Shown piece after piece: positions 24,481-36,269 of a stretch of DNA of 64,000 bases (within the stretch, counting starts at the first letter, position 1; the number at the start of each line of letters is the position of its first letter). Source of the stretch: Typhlomys cinereus (lineage: Eukaryota > Chordata > Mammalia > Rodentia > Platacanthomyidae); assembly GCA_023101885.1 (NCBI GenBank), contig JALPQD010000159.1:1516566-1580565 (forward strand), read 5' to 3'. A model generated the notes under the pieces. The model saw nothing but the letters and a program-made list of their open reading frames with translations. It was not told the origin of the DNA and made no database searches. The position numbers were made by a program, and so were the translations under genes.

Positions 24481-25209
24481 GAAGGAGCAGTTAGATTGAG
24501 GCTAAATTCTTGAAAAAGAAATTCGAGGCTATCACTCCTTAGATTGCCTACATGAATTTATAAACAAAAATAATATTGAATGTCTTGCTCCTTCCTCCTT
24601 AAGCCATTCCTTTGGCAATGTTTAGTAAGAAAATTTATCAGCTACTACTAGATATATTATCTAAAATTGAGATATTAATCATGAGTTCTTACTCAAATCC
24701 TTAATTTTAATTAGAGTTAGAGTTCTAACTCTAATTTCTAAATTCTATAATTATGATACTATTTTTCAAACTGCTGATGATTTGTAACATGTCTTTTCAA
24801 ATATCACTTATTCTAACTAAAGACATACTTGCTTTCATGTGCTAAAATAATCAATATAATTAAATTATCTACACTAGAGAATTGTAAAAGTCTCCATATA
24901 TTCATTTTTCAGAAAATGAAATTTAAAACATCTTGTTTTCTTGTGTAATTCATGGTCATTCAATATATGTGTGGTCCCTGTACTACAGGCCAAATATGAT
25001 ATTTTTGTACTTTTTATTACAGTAAGATACACAAAAAATTTACCAGACTAGCTTTTTTTAATTCTTATGGTTGGATAGCATTAAATAAACTCAGAAGGAT
25101 GAGCAATAGCAGCTATCATCATCTGTCTCCATACCTGTTGAAATCTAGTAGAATTCAAGAAACATGAATGAAGTTTAGAAAAGGCTTTAAAATACACTTT
25201 TACAAGTAT
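24481..25209. other. Unrecognised sequence with a near-perfect palindrome
   Basis: AT-rich. A 28-bp inverted repeat lies at 24709-24736: 13-bp arms (aattagagttaga / tctaactctaatt) with a 2-base centre. Nothing else recognised. Confidence 0.6.
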
Positions 25210-26165
25210 ATTGAGTACTCATTCCTCCTTCCCTCCATCCATCTCCTGTACAAACCCTCCTATCTTTTCATTAATCCCTCCCACTCCTTCCCATCCTCCT
25301 GTCTCTATGATGCTGTGGATCTCAGGGTTTACTCTGGCTTCTATACCCTTGTGGGGGTTCAGGCCTCTGTGGTATACCAAGTTGCTTCTCTTTGGGTCAC
25401 CCCATTGATAAGGGCATTTACCTTCACTCATCCAGCTTTAGACCCCAGATTTCCATTATATATTTTTCTCTTTGTTGAATTCCTAGATAGTCTGTGGGGG
25501 CATTTTGGTATGTCAGTCATTATTCAGGTCTGGGAAGGACAAGTCTCACTGTAGTGAGTTCTCAGATGAAACTTTCCAGTCTTGAATGTGATGTCTTCTC
25601 CAACGGTGAACCTTCCCATCTTTAAGTTCTTACAATCTGACTGTCCCCTCTTCTGAAAGATTCCCAAAGCCTTAAAATGGGGAGAAATTAGTTTGGCCTG
25701 ATTATGGGTGAACCTTGCTAAGTCACTGGTACTCTGTATTGTGACTGGCCATTGTTGTCCACTTCACTGCTCTTCTATTGCTCTAGGTTGCATCCTGTTA
25801 GGGTACTGAGATCTTTTACATCTATTGTAGAAGAAGCCTTCCAGGCTGAGTGTTGAATGTTCTTCTTAATCTATGGGTATAATAACAGCTATTAACAGAG
25901 CAGTTTGATATATTGTCTTTTTACCTATAGGTTCATTGGTGGTTTTCATTATTCATCTATTTCCTTCACTTTTTTAGATTCTTGTTCTAGTTTACAGTAA
26001 CAAGGATGTGTACCATTCTGAAAAGGGGGTCTTGATTCCAATCAAAAAGCTGTTGAATGTGTCCTTGATACTCATGCCACTATTACACTGGTGGTCACCT
26101 ATTGCCATGATGATTTTTATTGTAACTTACAGATCTCTAATTGCATACTTTTATGACAAACAAAT
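25210..26165. repeat. Old dispersed repeat, copy 2
   Basis: Longer copy of the element at 24060-24480, extending through 'gagtgttgaatgttcttcttaatctatgggtataata'. This last block recurs at about 41365-41440. The 128-residue open frame at 25168-25554 covers this repeat and has no protein-like similarity I can see. Confidence 0.55.
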
Positions 26166-26389
26166 GAACAGAATAATTTGAGAGAGGATTATAAGCAATA
26201 AAATTATAAAATGTATTAATTTCATACTAAATAAGCAGATTAAATGTACTCCTTCCACAAACACATGTGAAAATAGGTAATTATGGTATATTATTGTGGA
26301 AATGATAAATATAAATGTATGTTTCTCTAAATCTCATGATGTAAAACTTAAACATAATTTTATGAAAACATTTAACATAATTAATAACT

Positions 26390-26830
26390 CTATATTCTTC
26401 CCTCCATCAGTCCCTGACAAACTTTAAATAATGTAATCAGAACTTATATAACTTGGAGCATGCCTTGTTTTTCTTATACTGAGTGGATTATTTCATTATA
26501 GTGATCTCTATTTTCATCACTCTTGTAACACGTATCAGAGAGTTAATTTTTAAGTGTGAGTCATGAATATATATTCCATGTTTTGCATATTTACTCAACT
26601 GATGATAAACCCTTCCACATTTGGTTATTGTGACTAACACAGCTATGAACTCAAGTACACACACATTTATTTGAGTTATTTGCTTTTTATTACTATTGGT
26701 ATGTATGTAGAAACAAGTACATTTCATGACAAGACTACATGAAAAATATCATGATGTACTTTGCTGATAGATAATTAGTGACTACTAGACAGCTAACTGC
26801 AAGCTTTAATATAAAAAGACCATAAAGCTT
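26390..26830 (-). mobile_element. Old degraded L1, antisense
   Basis: Plus-strand phrases such as 'cttatactgagtggattatttcattatagtgatctc' and 'catttggttattgtgactaacacagctatgaac' are the reverse of the end of an old L1 ORF2. No frame survives. Confidence 0.55.
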
Positions 26831-27153
26831 TGGAAACAAGCTACAAAATATTTTATTAGCTGATCCATTTACTCTTTGAAGAATAAAATCTTGTCCCCAA
26901 AGAATATCAAGACCTTTCTCAAATACTCTTTACCTACAATTAAGACATATCTATGAAGTTTTCCAATATTGGTAGACTATTGTGGAGTATAGACTCCCAA
27001 TATTTCTACTATAGATGTGGCATTACTATGGATATTGTGACAAAGCCCCTGCTTTGGGACTAATTAAGTCCTTTACCTCTGTCCTTATCCTTTCTTCTTA
27101 TTCACTTACAAATTTCATCCTCATTCAGAAGCATGACAGAAACCAGAGTTTAA
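26831..27153. other. Unrecognised sequence
   Basis: About 320 bp with no recognisable feature. Confidence 0.45.
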
Positions 27154-27165
27154 AAATCATTATTA

Positions 27166-27452
27166 TGGAGCTGGAGAGGTGGCTCAGAGGTTAAGCTTCT
27201 GCCTTGCAGGTGAAAGGTCCTGAGTTCAGATCCTAGACCCCACATATAGACAGCAGGCAGAGGCGGGGGCGGCCTGCATTTCTGGTCCTGGTGGGGCGGA
27301 GTGGGTAGAGAGGAGGTGGACGCAGTCCATGGTGGTTCCCAAATTCGTCCGTGGTTCTACATACATGCACACACATACATGCACACACGCACACACATGC
27401 ATACATGCACAATTGAATAAATAATAAATAATAAAAAAAATTTTTAAAAAAG
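27166..27452 (+). mobile_element. tRNA-derived SINE copy 3
   Basis: Plus-strand copy from 'tggagctggagaggtggctc' through the body and CA tract to AATAAATAATAAATAA plus an A run. A perfect 12-bp target-site duplication aaatcattatta occurs at 27154-27165 and 27453-27464. Some body positions differ from the other copies (for example gagtgggtagagagg), so it is a somewhat older copy. Confidence 0.95.
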
Positions 27453-27464
27453 AAATCATTATTA

Positions 27465-28479
27465 AATGTATCAACTTCATGCTGGACCTTTTAGTTCCAG
27501 TCTTCCTGTTATGCTTCCTCTTATGCTTACAATGCATCATTCTGTCCAAAATCAAGATTATGTTCTAGTTCATATTTGTAATACTCATGTACTTCAAGCT
27601 GTTTCTACATTCCTCTTGACTTACTTATGGAACCCAGTACTTTTCACTAGTTAGATTTAATGAAATGTTTTGGTTGTCTCTCCTTTTCACATTTCTATCC
27701 ATCATTATGAAACTTTTAACCCACATGCTGATGGAAAACCATGTCATTGTAATGTGGCCACCCAAATTTTACTTATGAATTGCTCTTGGATTGCTCATAA
27801 TTTTCTTCTAGATTCACATTTCACTGGCTTTGCTGCTAGTTCACACTTCTACACCCCAGGAAGAGGTTTCCTGGCAAGATGTACCATTTCAGACTACTAC
27901 AATCTTATAAAATGAAAGCCTCTAATGTTGTAAAGTCAGTTCGGAAAGTATGACTTCCGGCTGTCATAAGAAGTTCCACTTCACTGAACATAGAACTAAC
28001 ACCCACTTTTTGCTTTTGAAGTAGTATGTGAATTGGATATAGATGTTCAAAGGGCTTATGAATGCACTTGACATTCCAATTAAAAGTGAGAAACAGGTAG
28101 GTGACCCCCTGGAAACTTTATCACTATAAGTTTTTCCTACTCAAAACTGAAGTTCCCATAGGCAATGAAATATCTGAATCAAAGGGAAACTCATTCATCA
28201 AAAATGTGAGGCAAGTGGTTTATAAATCTATCTAAATCCCAACACAATCAGACAAAATATTAAAGTCCATTTTCTTTCTTGCCTTATTCTCCAATGACGT
28301 TAAGCAAAATCTCTCAAAGACCCCAGGACTGAAATGTCAATAGAAGTCAATATGGGTGCCTTGTTACTCACATGCAACTTAGACATGTATCGACTGTCTC
28401 ATAGTTTGTCCCCATGTGTAACCTGTATCTTAATTTTTTTTCAGAAGATTATGCCTCATGAGAAAGAAAAAAAAAAAAA
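27465..28479. other. Unrecognised sequence
   Basis: About 1 kb, AT-rich, with no supported feature. The 81-residue frame at 27670-27915 lacks recognisable motifs. Confidence 0.5.
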
Positions 28480-28983
28480 CAAATTCCCCCTCCCTTCCCC
28501 TACTCCTCCACCAGGGACGCGCACGGTCCAGCCGGGCCTCACCCGACCTAGGTAAGCTCTGTCCCTGCCCACCCCCAAAACCCCAGATCAAATAATTAAG
28601 TTTACTGAAAAATGCACAGAAATTGAAAGAAGATCTTAAGAGTTAAAACGACAATGCCAAAGTCAAAGTGCAAATCCATGAGTAACAACACTCAAGTAAA
28701 CAAATCTCCCACTAAAGGAATTAATTCCATAATGTTAGACTCCAACCAAAACAAACCCACGGAAAATGGCCATGAAAGCCTGCTCCAGGAAAAGGACTTT
28801 AAAAATATGATCATTACCATGTTCAATACTATGAAAGAGGAAATCCGGGAGGAATTCAATAATTGAATCCCTTTGAAAAGGAACACAACAGACACTTGGA
28901 GGAGTTGAGAAAAACAGTGCAAGAAACAAAAACTGGCATAAAGCAGTTAAAACAGACTCAAGCAGAGATTAAAACTGAGCTGA

Positions 28984-29283
28984 GGGGCTGGAGAGGTGGC
29001 TCAGGGGTTAAGCCTCCGCCTTGCAGGCGGAAGGTCCTGGGTTCGGATCCCAGATCCCACGTATAGACGCCAGGTGGAAGCGGGGGCGGCCTGCGTTTCC
29101 GGTCCTGGTAGGGCGGAGCCTGTGAATCCCGGGGCAGAAGGAGGAGGAGGCGTCCATGGTGGTTCGCGAATTCGTCCGTGGTTCTACACACACACAGACA
29201 CACAGACACAGACACACACACAGACGCGCGCGCACATACACACGCATATGCATAGTTGAATAAATAATAATAAAAAAAAATAT
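28984..29283 (+). mobile_element. tRNA-derived SINE copy 4, inside L1 ORF1
   Basis: The best-preserved copy: 300 bp from ggggctggagaggtggctca to the A-rich tail. Pol III box A matches at 28997-29007 (tggctcagggg). Box B is close to consensus at 29040-29050 (ggttcggatcc). The body contains a cgaattcg palindrome between two gtggttc repeats, then a CA tract (29187-29244) and an ATAAATAATAATAAAA tail. A 15-bp target-site duplication ttaaaactgagctga lies at 28969-28983 and 29284-29298. It must be younger than L1 copy B. Confidence 0.97.
28997..29050 (+). promoter_or_regulatory. SINE internal Pol III promoter (A and B boxes)
   Basis: Box A tggctcagggg fits TRGYNNANNNG. Box B ggttcggatcc departs from GGTTCRANNCC at one position (G where A is expected). 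Spacing of about 33 bp is tRNA-like. Transcription by Pol III is inferred from family knowledge. Confidence 0.7.
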
Positions 29284-30078
29284 TTAAAACTGAGCTGAAA
29301 GACAAGTTATCTTCAACCCAGAACTCCACAGAGAGTCTTAACAACAGAACTAACGAAGCAGAAAACAGAATTTCAGACCTTGAAGATAAAGTGGGAGTAT
29401 TAACCAGCTCAATGGAAGAGGTTGTTAAAGCCAAAAAGATACTTGAGAGATATATCCAGGAGATATGGGACACCCTGAAGAAGCCTAACATGTGTATTCA
29501 TGGAATACCAGAGCAAGAATCTCAAAATACCACCCCTGAGGAAATTTTTCAAATGATCATCAAGGAAAACTTTCCTCATCTAAAAAATGAGAGGCCCATC
29601 CATATACAAGAGGCATTCCGCACCCCAAACAGATATGACCAAAACAGAAGCATGCCACAGCAAATAATAGTCAAAACACTCCACATTCAAGATAAAGAAC
29701 TGGTGCTGAGAGCTTCAAGGGAGAAAAAACAAATCACTTTTGAAGGTAAACCTATTAAAATAACAAATGACTTCTCAGTCAAAACAGTAAAAGCAAGAAG
29801 AGCTTGGAGAGACATACTTCAAGTATTGATTGAGCAAAAATGTCAACCCAGGCTGATTTACCCTGTAAAACTATCAGTCATGATCGAGGGAGAAAGAAAA
29901 ATCTTCCACCACAAAGAAAACTTGAAGGGATACATGTCCACCAAACCAGGCCTTCAAAAAATACTAGAAATGATAATCAAGCTTGAGGAAAAAAACAGGC
30001 ATATCCAGAGAAGAGAAGGCAAGTATAACACCATTAAAAGCGAAGCAATATACTTATAAAAACTACTAACCATAATAA

Positions 30079-33000
30079 ATGTCTGGAATTAAAAATAGTT
30101 TCTCCATTATAACACTAAATGTTAATGGAATTAACTCACCAATCAAGAGACACAGATTACAAATTTGGATTAAAAATCACAATGCATCAACCTTCTGCCT
30201 GCAGGAAACCCATCTCACCACAAAAGATAGGCATGCCCTAAAAATAAAAGGCTGGTAAACAATTCTACAAGCTAATGGAAGCAGAAAACAGGCAGGGGTA
30301 GCCATTATGATATCAGACAAAGTGGACTTCAAACCAAAAAAAATTATAAGAGACACGGATGGATACTACATTTTAGTCACAGATACAATTCACCAGAAAG
30401 ACTTCACAATACTAAACATATATGCACCCCATACGGGCCCCTCCACATTCATTAAGAAAACGCTACAGCATTTAAAGCAAGAAATCAACCCCCAAACAAT
30501 AATTCTTGGGGACTTCAACACTGTCCTCTCAACATGGGATAGATCAACAGGTCAAAAGCTTAACAGAGACACTTTGGAACTTAATCAAACCCTGAAAGAA
30601 ATGGACCTTACAGAGCTCTATCGAACTTTTCACCCATGCACCAAAGAATACACATTTTTCTCAGCAACACACGGAACATTCTCCAAATTAGATCACATAT
30701 TGGGCCACAAAATGAATCTACACATATACAAAAAATTTGAAAATCTAACCTGTGCCCTATCAGACCACCACGGCCTAAAGCTGGACATCCACAACACATC
30801 AAACAAGAGAAAATACACTAAATCCTGGAAACTTAACAATATGATGCTGAATGAGAACTGGATTCAGGAAGAAATTACAAAGGAAATTCAAGATTTCCTG
30901 AAAGTGAAGGATAATGAAAATACAACTTACCAAAATTGCTGGGACACAATGAAAGCTGTTCTAAGAGGTAAGGTCATAGCTCTTAATGACTACATCAAAA
31001 AAAGGGAAACATCAGAAATAAACAACCTAAAATTGCAAGTTAAAGCTTTAGAGAAACTAGAGCAATCTGATCCCAAAAGTAGAAGAAGAGAGGAGAATAG
31101 CAAAATAAGAGGAGAAAGATCTGAAATTGAGATTAAGAAAATGGTAGAAAAAAATCAACCAGTCAAAAAGCTGGTTCATTGAAAAAATCAATAAGATTGA
31201 TACACCCCTAGCTAAATTAAACAAAAGCAAGAGAGAGAAAACCCAAATTGACAAAATTAGAAATGAACATGGAGTCATCACTACTCATACCCAAGAAATC
31301 CAGAGAATTATAACATCATATTTCAAAAACTTATACTCTGTGAAATTTGACAACACAAAAGAGATGGATGAATTTCTAAGTAAATACAACTTACCTAAAA
31401 TTGAATCAGGACTTTGTGAATTATTTAAATAGTCCTATAACATATAAGGAAATTGCGGAAGTAATCTCGAATCTTCCCACAAAAAATGTCCTGGACCAAA
31501 TGGATTCAGCACAGAGTTCTACCAGACATTTAAGGAGTTAATAACACCAATACTCCTTAAACTATTCCATCAAATAGCAAAGGAAGGAACATTACCAAAT
31601 TCCTTCTATGAAGCTAATATCGTTTTAATCCCAAAAGCTAATAAAGATTCACTTAAAAAAGAAAACTGTAGGCCAATCTCTCTGATGAACACAGACACGA
31701 AGATTCTCAACAAAGTCTTAGCAAATCGGATTCAAAAACATATTAAAAAGATCATTCATGGGGACCAAGTAGGCTTCATCCCCAGCACACAAGGTTGGTT
31801 CAACATATGCAAATCAATAAATGTAATTCATCATGTAAACCAGTCCAAAGTCCAAGACCACATGATACTCTCGATAGCTGCAGAAAAAGCTTTTGACAAG
31901 ATCCAAAAGCCTTTTATGATCAAAACGCTAGAGACAGTAGGAATGGAAGGAACCTTTATCAATATAATAAAGCTGTATACAACAAGCCCACAGCAAGGAT
32001 ATTGCTCAATGGGGAACAATTGTAAGCATTCCCACTTCTATCAGGAACTAGACAAGGCTGTCCACTCTCAACACTTCTATTCAATATTGTACTTGAAGTC
32101 TTAGCCGAAGCCATAAGACAAGAAAAGGACATAAAATGGATTCAAATTGGCAAGGAAGAAGTCAAGCTATCCCTATTTGCAGATGACATGATCTTATACC
32201 TGAGTGATCCCAAAAACTCCACCAGGAAGCTCCTAGAACTAATTGAGAAGTTCAGCAGGGTGGCAGGATACAAAATAAATGTGCAAAAATCAGAGGCCTT
32301 CCTATATGCCCAGAATGAAAGAAGTGAAAAAGCCTTGAGAGAAACAATCCCATTCACTATAGCCCCTAAAAAAATGAAATACCTTGGTATAGACCTAACG
32401 AAGGAGGTGAAAGACCTTTACAATGAAAACTTTAAAACCTTAAAGAAAGGAATAGCAGAAGACACCAGAAGGTGGAAAGACCTCCCATGTACCTGGATTG
32501 GCAGAATCAACATCGTAAAAATGACCATTCTACCAAAGGCAATATACAAAATCAATGCTATACCAATTAAAATCCCAAAGCAATTCTTCAAAGAAGTTGA
32601 CCAAACAATCTCAAAATTCATATGGACGCACAAAAGACCCAGGATAGCAAAGACAATCCTGAGTAACAAAACACTGCTGGAGGTATTACCATACCAAACC
32701 TAAGTCTGTACTACAAATCCATAGTTATAAAAACAGCCTGGTACTGGCTCCAAAATAGACACACAGATCAATGGATAAGGGTTGAAGACCCAGATGTAAG
32801 CCCACTAAAATTCATCCATTTGATCTTTGACAAAGGGGCCCAAAGGATCCAATGGAAAAAGAACAGCATCTTCAACAAATGGTGCTGGCAAAACTGGATC
32901 TCCACATGCAGAAGATTAAAGCTGGACCCGTACTTGTCACCATGTACAAGACTTAATTCCAAATGGATCAAGGACCTTGATATAAGGCCAGAGACTATAA

Positions 33001-33900
33001 AAACCATAGCTGAAAGGATAGGGAATGCTCTCAAGCTGATTGGGCTAGGCCAACATTTCCTAAACAGACATCCAAAGTCACAGTCACTGCTACCAACTCT
33101 CAATAGTTGGGACCTTGTGAAATGAAAGAGCTTCTGTTCAGATAAAGAGATTGTAACACAAGCTCAAAGGCAACCCACAGAATGGTAGAAAATCTTCACT
33201 AACCACATATCTGATAGAGTTGTACTGTCCAGAGTGCACAAAGAACTTAGAAAACTAAACTCCAAGAAAAACAATGGCCCAATTAAAAAATGGTCTCTGC
33301 AACTTAAAAGAAATTTTACCAGGGATGATATTAAAGTGTCTAACAAATATCTTCAAAAATGCTCCTCTTCCTTAGCCATCAGGGAAATGCACATCAAAAC
33401 TTCCCTGAGATATCATCTCACCCCAGTCAGGATGGCAAAAATCTACAATACAAACAACAACAAATACTGGAGAGGAGGTGGAGAGAGGGGAACTCTGCTA
33501 CATTGCTGGTGGGAATGCAGGCTCATACAGCCACTCTGGCAAACCATCTGGAGATTCTTAAAGAAATTAAAGATTGAAATGCCATATGACCCTGCTATCC
33601 CACTTTTGGGAATAACCCCCCATGCAGCAGAGGTTCGCCTCGATAGCATAAGCACGACTATGTTCATAGCAGCACTGTTTACAATTTCAAAGTCATGAAA
33701 TCAACCCAAATATCCAACAGTTGATGAGTGGATAAGGAACCTGGTATATCTATACAATGGAGTACTACTCAGTCATCAAAAATGATGAATTACTTGAATT
33801 TGCTGGGAATTGGATGTCATTAGAAACAATTATATTAAGTGAAGTATCCCAAACCCAGAAAATTAAGCACCTTATGTACTCCCTAATAGGTGGCTCCTAG
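30079..33900 (+). pseudogene. L1 ORF2, copy B, multiply broken
   Basis: Same domain order as copy A: endonuclease motifs (ILGDFN, LSDHH), reverse transcriptase ([10 protein letters not shown] at about 32170-32205) and a C-terminal region. A TAA interrupts the endonuclease at 30256-30258. A run of seven A at 31148-31154 (six in copy A) shifts the frame. Further single-base indels occur near 31400, 31490, 31970 and 32670, with more stops around 32020, 33123 and 33187. In motif A the aspartate codon is GCT (31877-31879), giving [12 protein letters not shown] where copy A has LSIDAEK. The first cysteine motif reads [14 protein letters not shown], so two cysteines are also lost. No activity is expected. 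Confidence 0.93.
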
Positions 33901-34935
33901 TACCAAATGCACCCAGCCCACATTGAGACACTCAAGGGTAAACCTATGTAATACAGTAATTGCAAGAATTATGAACAGGAGAGATGGGGTTGGAGGGCCA
34001 CACCAGACACAAGGAGAGAGGGGACCATGTTACAGCAGAGAAAATAGGTCTCCATCAAGTAATGCAAGTAAGTAATGTGACACCTGGTTAAGTTCAGAGA
34101 CGTTTGTTCCTGATCATGTACAACTGAGGGGGTATTATCTCACCAGAAGGGGATGGCATATTGTCTGGCAGATAAAAAGTAATCATTTTGCAAATGGGTG
34201 ATTGACCCCTCCCTCACTGAGTTTTCCTACTTTTATTACATCTACCTTTGAATGTGCTATTATAACAAGACTCCAGTTTAACAGCTTTTTGTCTCTGGCC
34301 AGGGGGTGACATACAGTGCCCATCAGGATGGAGTGAAGGGCATTGCAGGAGCAGCAAAACTGCAAAAGAAAATCAATAAACCACAATCCAGAACTTCAGA
34401 GACTCTATATCAACCACCTAGAACTAGGCCAGCCTAATCTCCTCCCATCCTGAAGCTCAGGGACATTTGCGGAAGAGGGGGCGGTAAGATTGTAAGAGCA
34501 CAAGGATGGGAGGAGCAATGATTTGCAAGATTCTCCACACAAGTTAGGGCCGAAGCAATCATAATAGGACTTTGCATGCCCTGCGCAATGTCCAACACAC
34601 TATTGACCTCACAAAGTCTAGCATCAGCTAAAGGCACCAAGATCCTTGGAGGCAAGGGATTGACAGCCACAGTAGTGTTCCTATGCTGAAGGGGAACTCG
34701 AGAAAGGGTTCAGGGAAATGCCACTGGGTTTTGTACGTCATCGGAGAGGAGGACCCAGAGGAAAATTAGGCGTACACAATAAAGAACTCACTGGGAATTG
34801 GGGGGGGAGGCACTGGGTAATGGGGAGGGAGCGGAGGGGGAGCAGGGGGTTCGGGGGAAGGAGAAGGGAGGGAGGGAACTGGTCTACCTATTAAGTTTGT
34901 ATGAGCGGAAATAATAAAAAATGTATTAAAAAATT
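33901..34935 (+). other. L1 3' UTR and tail, copy B
   Basis: Alignable with copy A's 3' UTR throughout. G-rich purine tract at about 34795-34880 and a 'gtatgagcggaaataataaa' tail block shared with the other copies. Confidence 0.9.
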
Positions 34936-36269
34936 CTCTATTGGCAACTGAAGACTGATTTCTTTTTTATTTTTACCAAAACCAATAGCACAATTTGCAT
35001 CAGAAAGTAAATTCATAATTATGACAAAAACATAAAGGTAGAACAATGAAGTATTCCATTCCTGGTGGGTTCCTTCTTGTACTGGAAATCAGTTGTTAAT
35101 CTGGTTCCCTATGTTCAATGCCTATGAATAGGCTGTTACTATTATTTGCATGTTCTGTCATTAACGAATCTCCTATTTGAAAGAACCATTATTATTGCTG
35201 CAAGTAGAACATATTTTCCCAGTTTGAGTAATTCCATTTCTTTTTCTCATGTGATCAGGAATCCATTTTGTAAGCACACATTGAATTCAGTAAAATGTCT
35301 TATTATACAGGAAATTACAGTGTCCTTGCTACCCCTACCTTCTGGAGTGCTTAGGTAATTAAATATACTATTAAAGGTAAATCTTAGGGCTGGAAATATA
35401 CCTCTGTGGTAGAAAGCAATCTTACTATATGTGACTCCCCTCAGTTCAGTCCACAGTATACAGGACAAAGGGGTAAAAACTTAAATTTAGAAAAAGTTTC
35501 AGATGTAAAAGTACATGACAAAGTACAAAGCTATAAAGGAACTTCCCTCCACCCAGGAAAGCACAAGTCTATAACACTGAACTAGGAAACAGAAACAATG
35601 ATGATTCCTCATTTTAGAGCTACTAACTAGACACTCTTTATAACTTTGAAGGTCCTTGATGAAGTAAAAAGCTGCAGAGTTTGGCTGAGAACAGTCAACA
35701 CAACCAACTAGGACCCACCATTCATCACTCTCTGCTTAGCCATAGCAGTAAACAACACACAGTTTTTGGAATTGTGGAAAAGTGGGAGTATAAGTGGTAA
35801 GAACATTGTTCTATAAACACTTGGCATTGTGTGTCTTGATAGGTCTGATGCTATGAGGAGTAGTTTCTGTTTTGGTTCTCAGGCAACCATGACTAAGCTC
35901 AAACCGTTTGAACACAAATGTTCTATATGCCAATGAATTGCATGCTTAAAATATTTTAACTTGAAATTTCATGTTATGCACATTTTGTCCCCATATTATG
36001 TGTTTTATTGTTTTTCCCATATAGGTAAAGCATAATGTGGTTCAATTTCTATTAAGTAAAACTCCTATTTTCAAAAAAATAACATTCATGCATATATAGT
36101 TTGAGGCAGTGAGCTGATTACTTCATTTCATTTTATATCCTAAGCAGCTCATTGAGAATGCACACTGTTCAAATCATTTTACAGATTAAAAGTCCAAAAC
36201 TTAAGAAGTTGAGCTAAATATTCAGGACTATAAAGAATGAAAATTTCAAGCCAGAAGTAAAAGAAGTCT
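34936..36269. other. Unrecognised sequence apart from one SINE scrap
   Basis: AT-rich. The only recognisable item is the tRNA-like scrap at 35386-35460. No gene seen. Confidence 0.5.
35386..35460 (+). mobile_element. Old ID-like / tRNA-derived SINE fragment
   Basis: Resembles a decayed tRNA-type SINE head: agggctggaaatatacctc, then tgtggtagaaagcaat, then a 'ctcagttcagtccacag' B-box region. It differs from the abundant SINE of this window and is closer to the ID pattern with tggtaga. No flanking duplication was found. Confidence 0.5.

Larger units (their letters stand above)
28654..30059 (+). pseudogene. L1 ORF1, copy B, interrupted by SINE
   Basis: Starts at the ATG at 28654 and is open for ~70 codons to a TGA at 28864-28866. 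This lies where a short deletion also shifts the frame relative to copy A. A 315-bp insertion (SINE plus its duplicated target) at 28984-29298 then splits the coiled coil region. Being a multiple of three it does not itself change the frame, but it carries stops. From about 29300 the frame is open to the natural stop at 30057-30059 and encodes the end of the coiled coil, RRM-like domain (KPNMCIHGIPEQES) and C-terminal domain (VKARRAWRDILQ). Not functional. Confidence 0.92.
28480..34935 (+). mobile_element. Near full-length L1 retrotransposon, copy B
   Basis: Closely related to copy A along its length, with a shorter 5' UTR (about 170 bp, matching only the last part of copy A's monomer array), ORF1 split by a SINE, ORF2, and a 3' UTR with G-rich tract and A-rich tail. 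It begins near an A run at 28466-28480. A clear target-site duplication could not be picked out because both ends are A-rich. It has more indels than copy A, so it is either older or decayed faster. Confidence 0.93.

Noticed and set aside
25168..25554. 128-codon frame in plus strand
   Set aside because: Lies over an old dispersed repeat whose other copy does not keep the frame; no motif seen.
28997..29050. tRNA gene candidate from A and B boxes
   Set aside because: The boxes belong to a SINE head; no full cloverleaf or acceptor stem, and the sequence continues into the SINE body.
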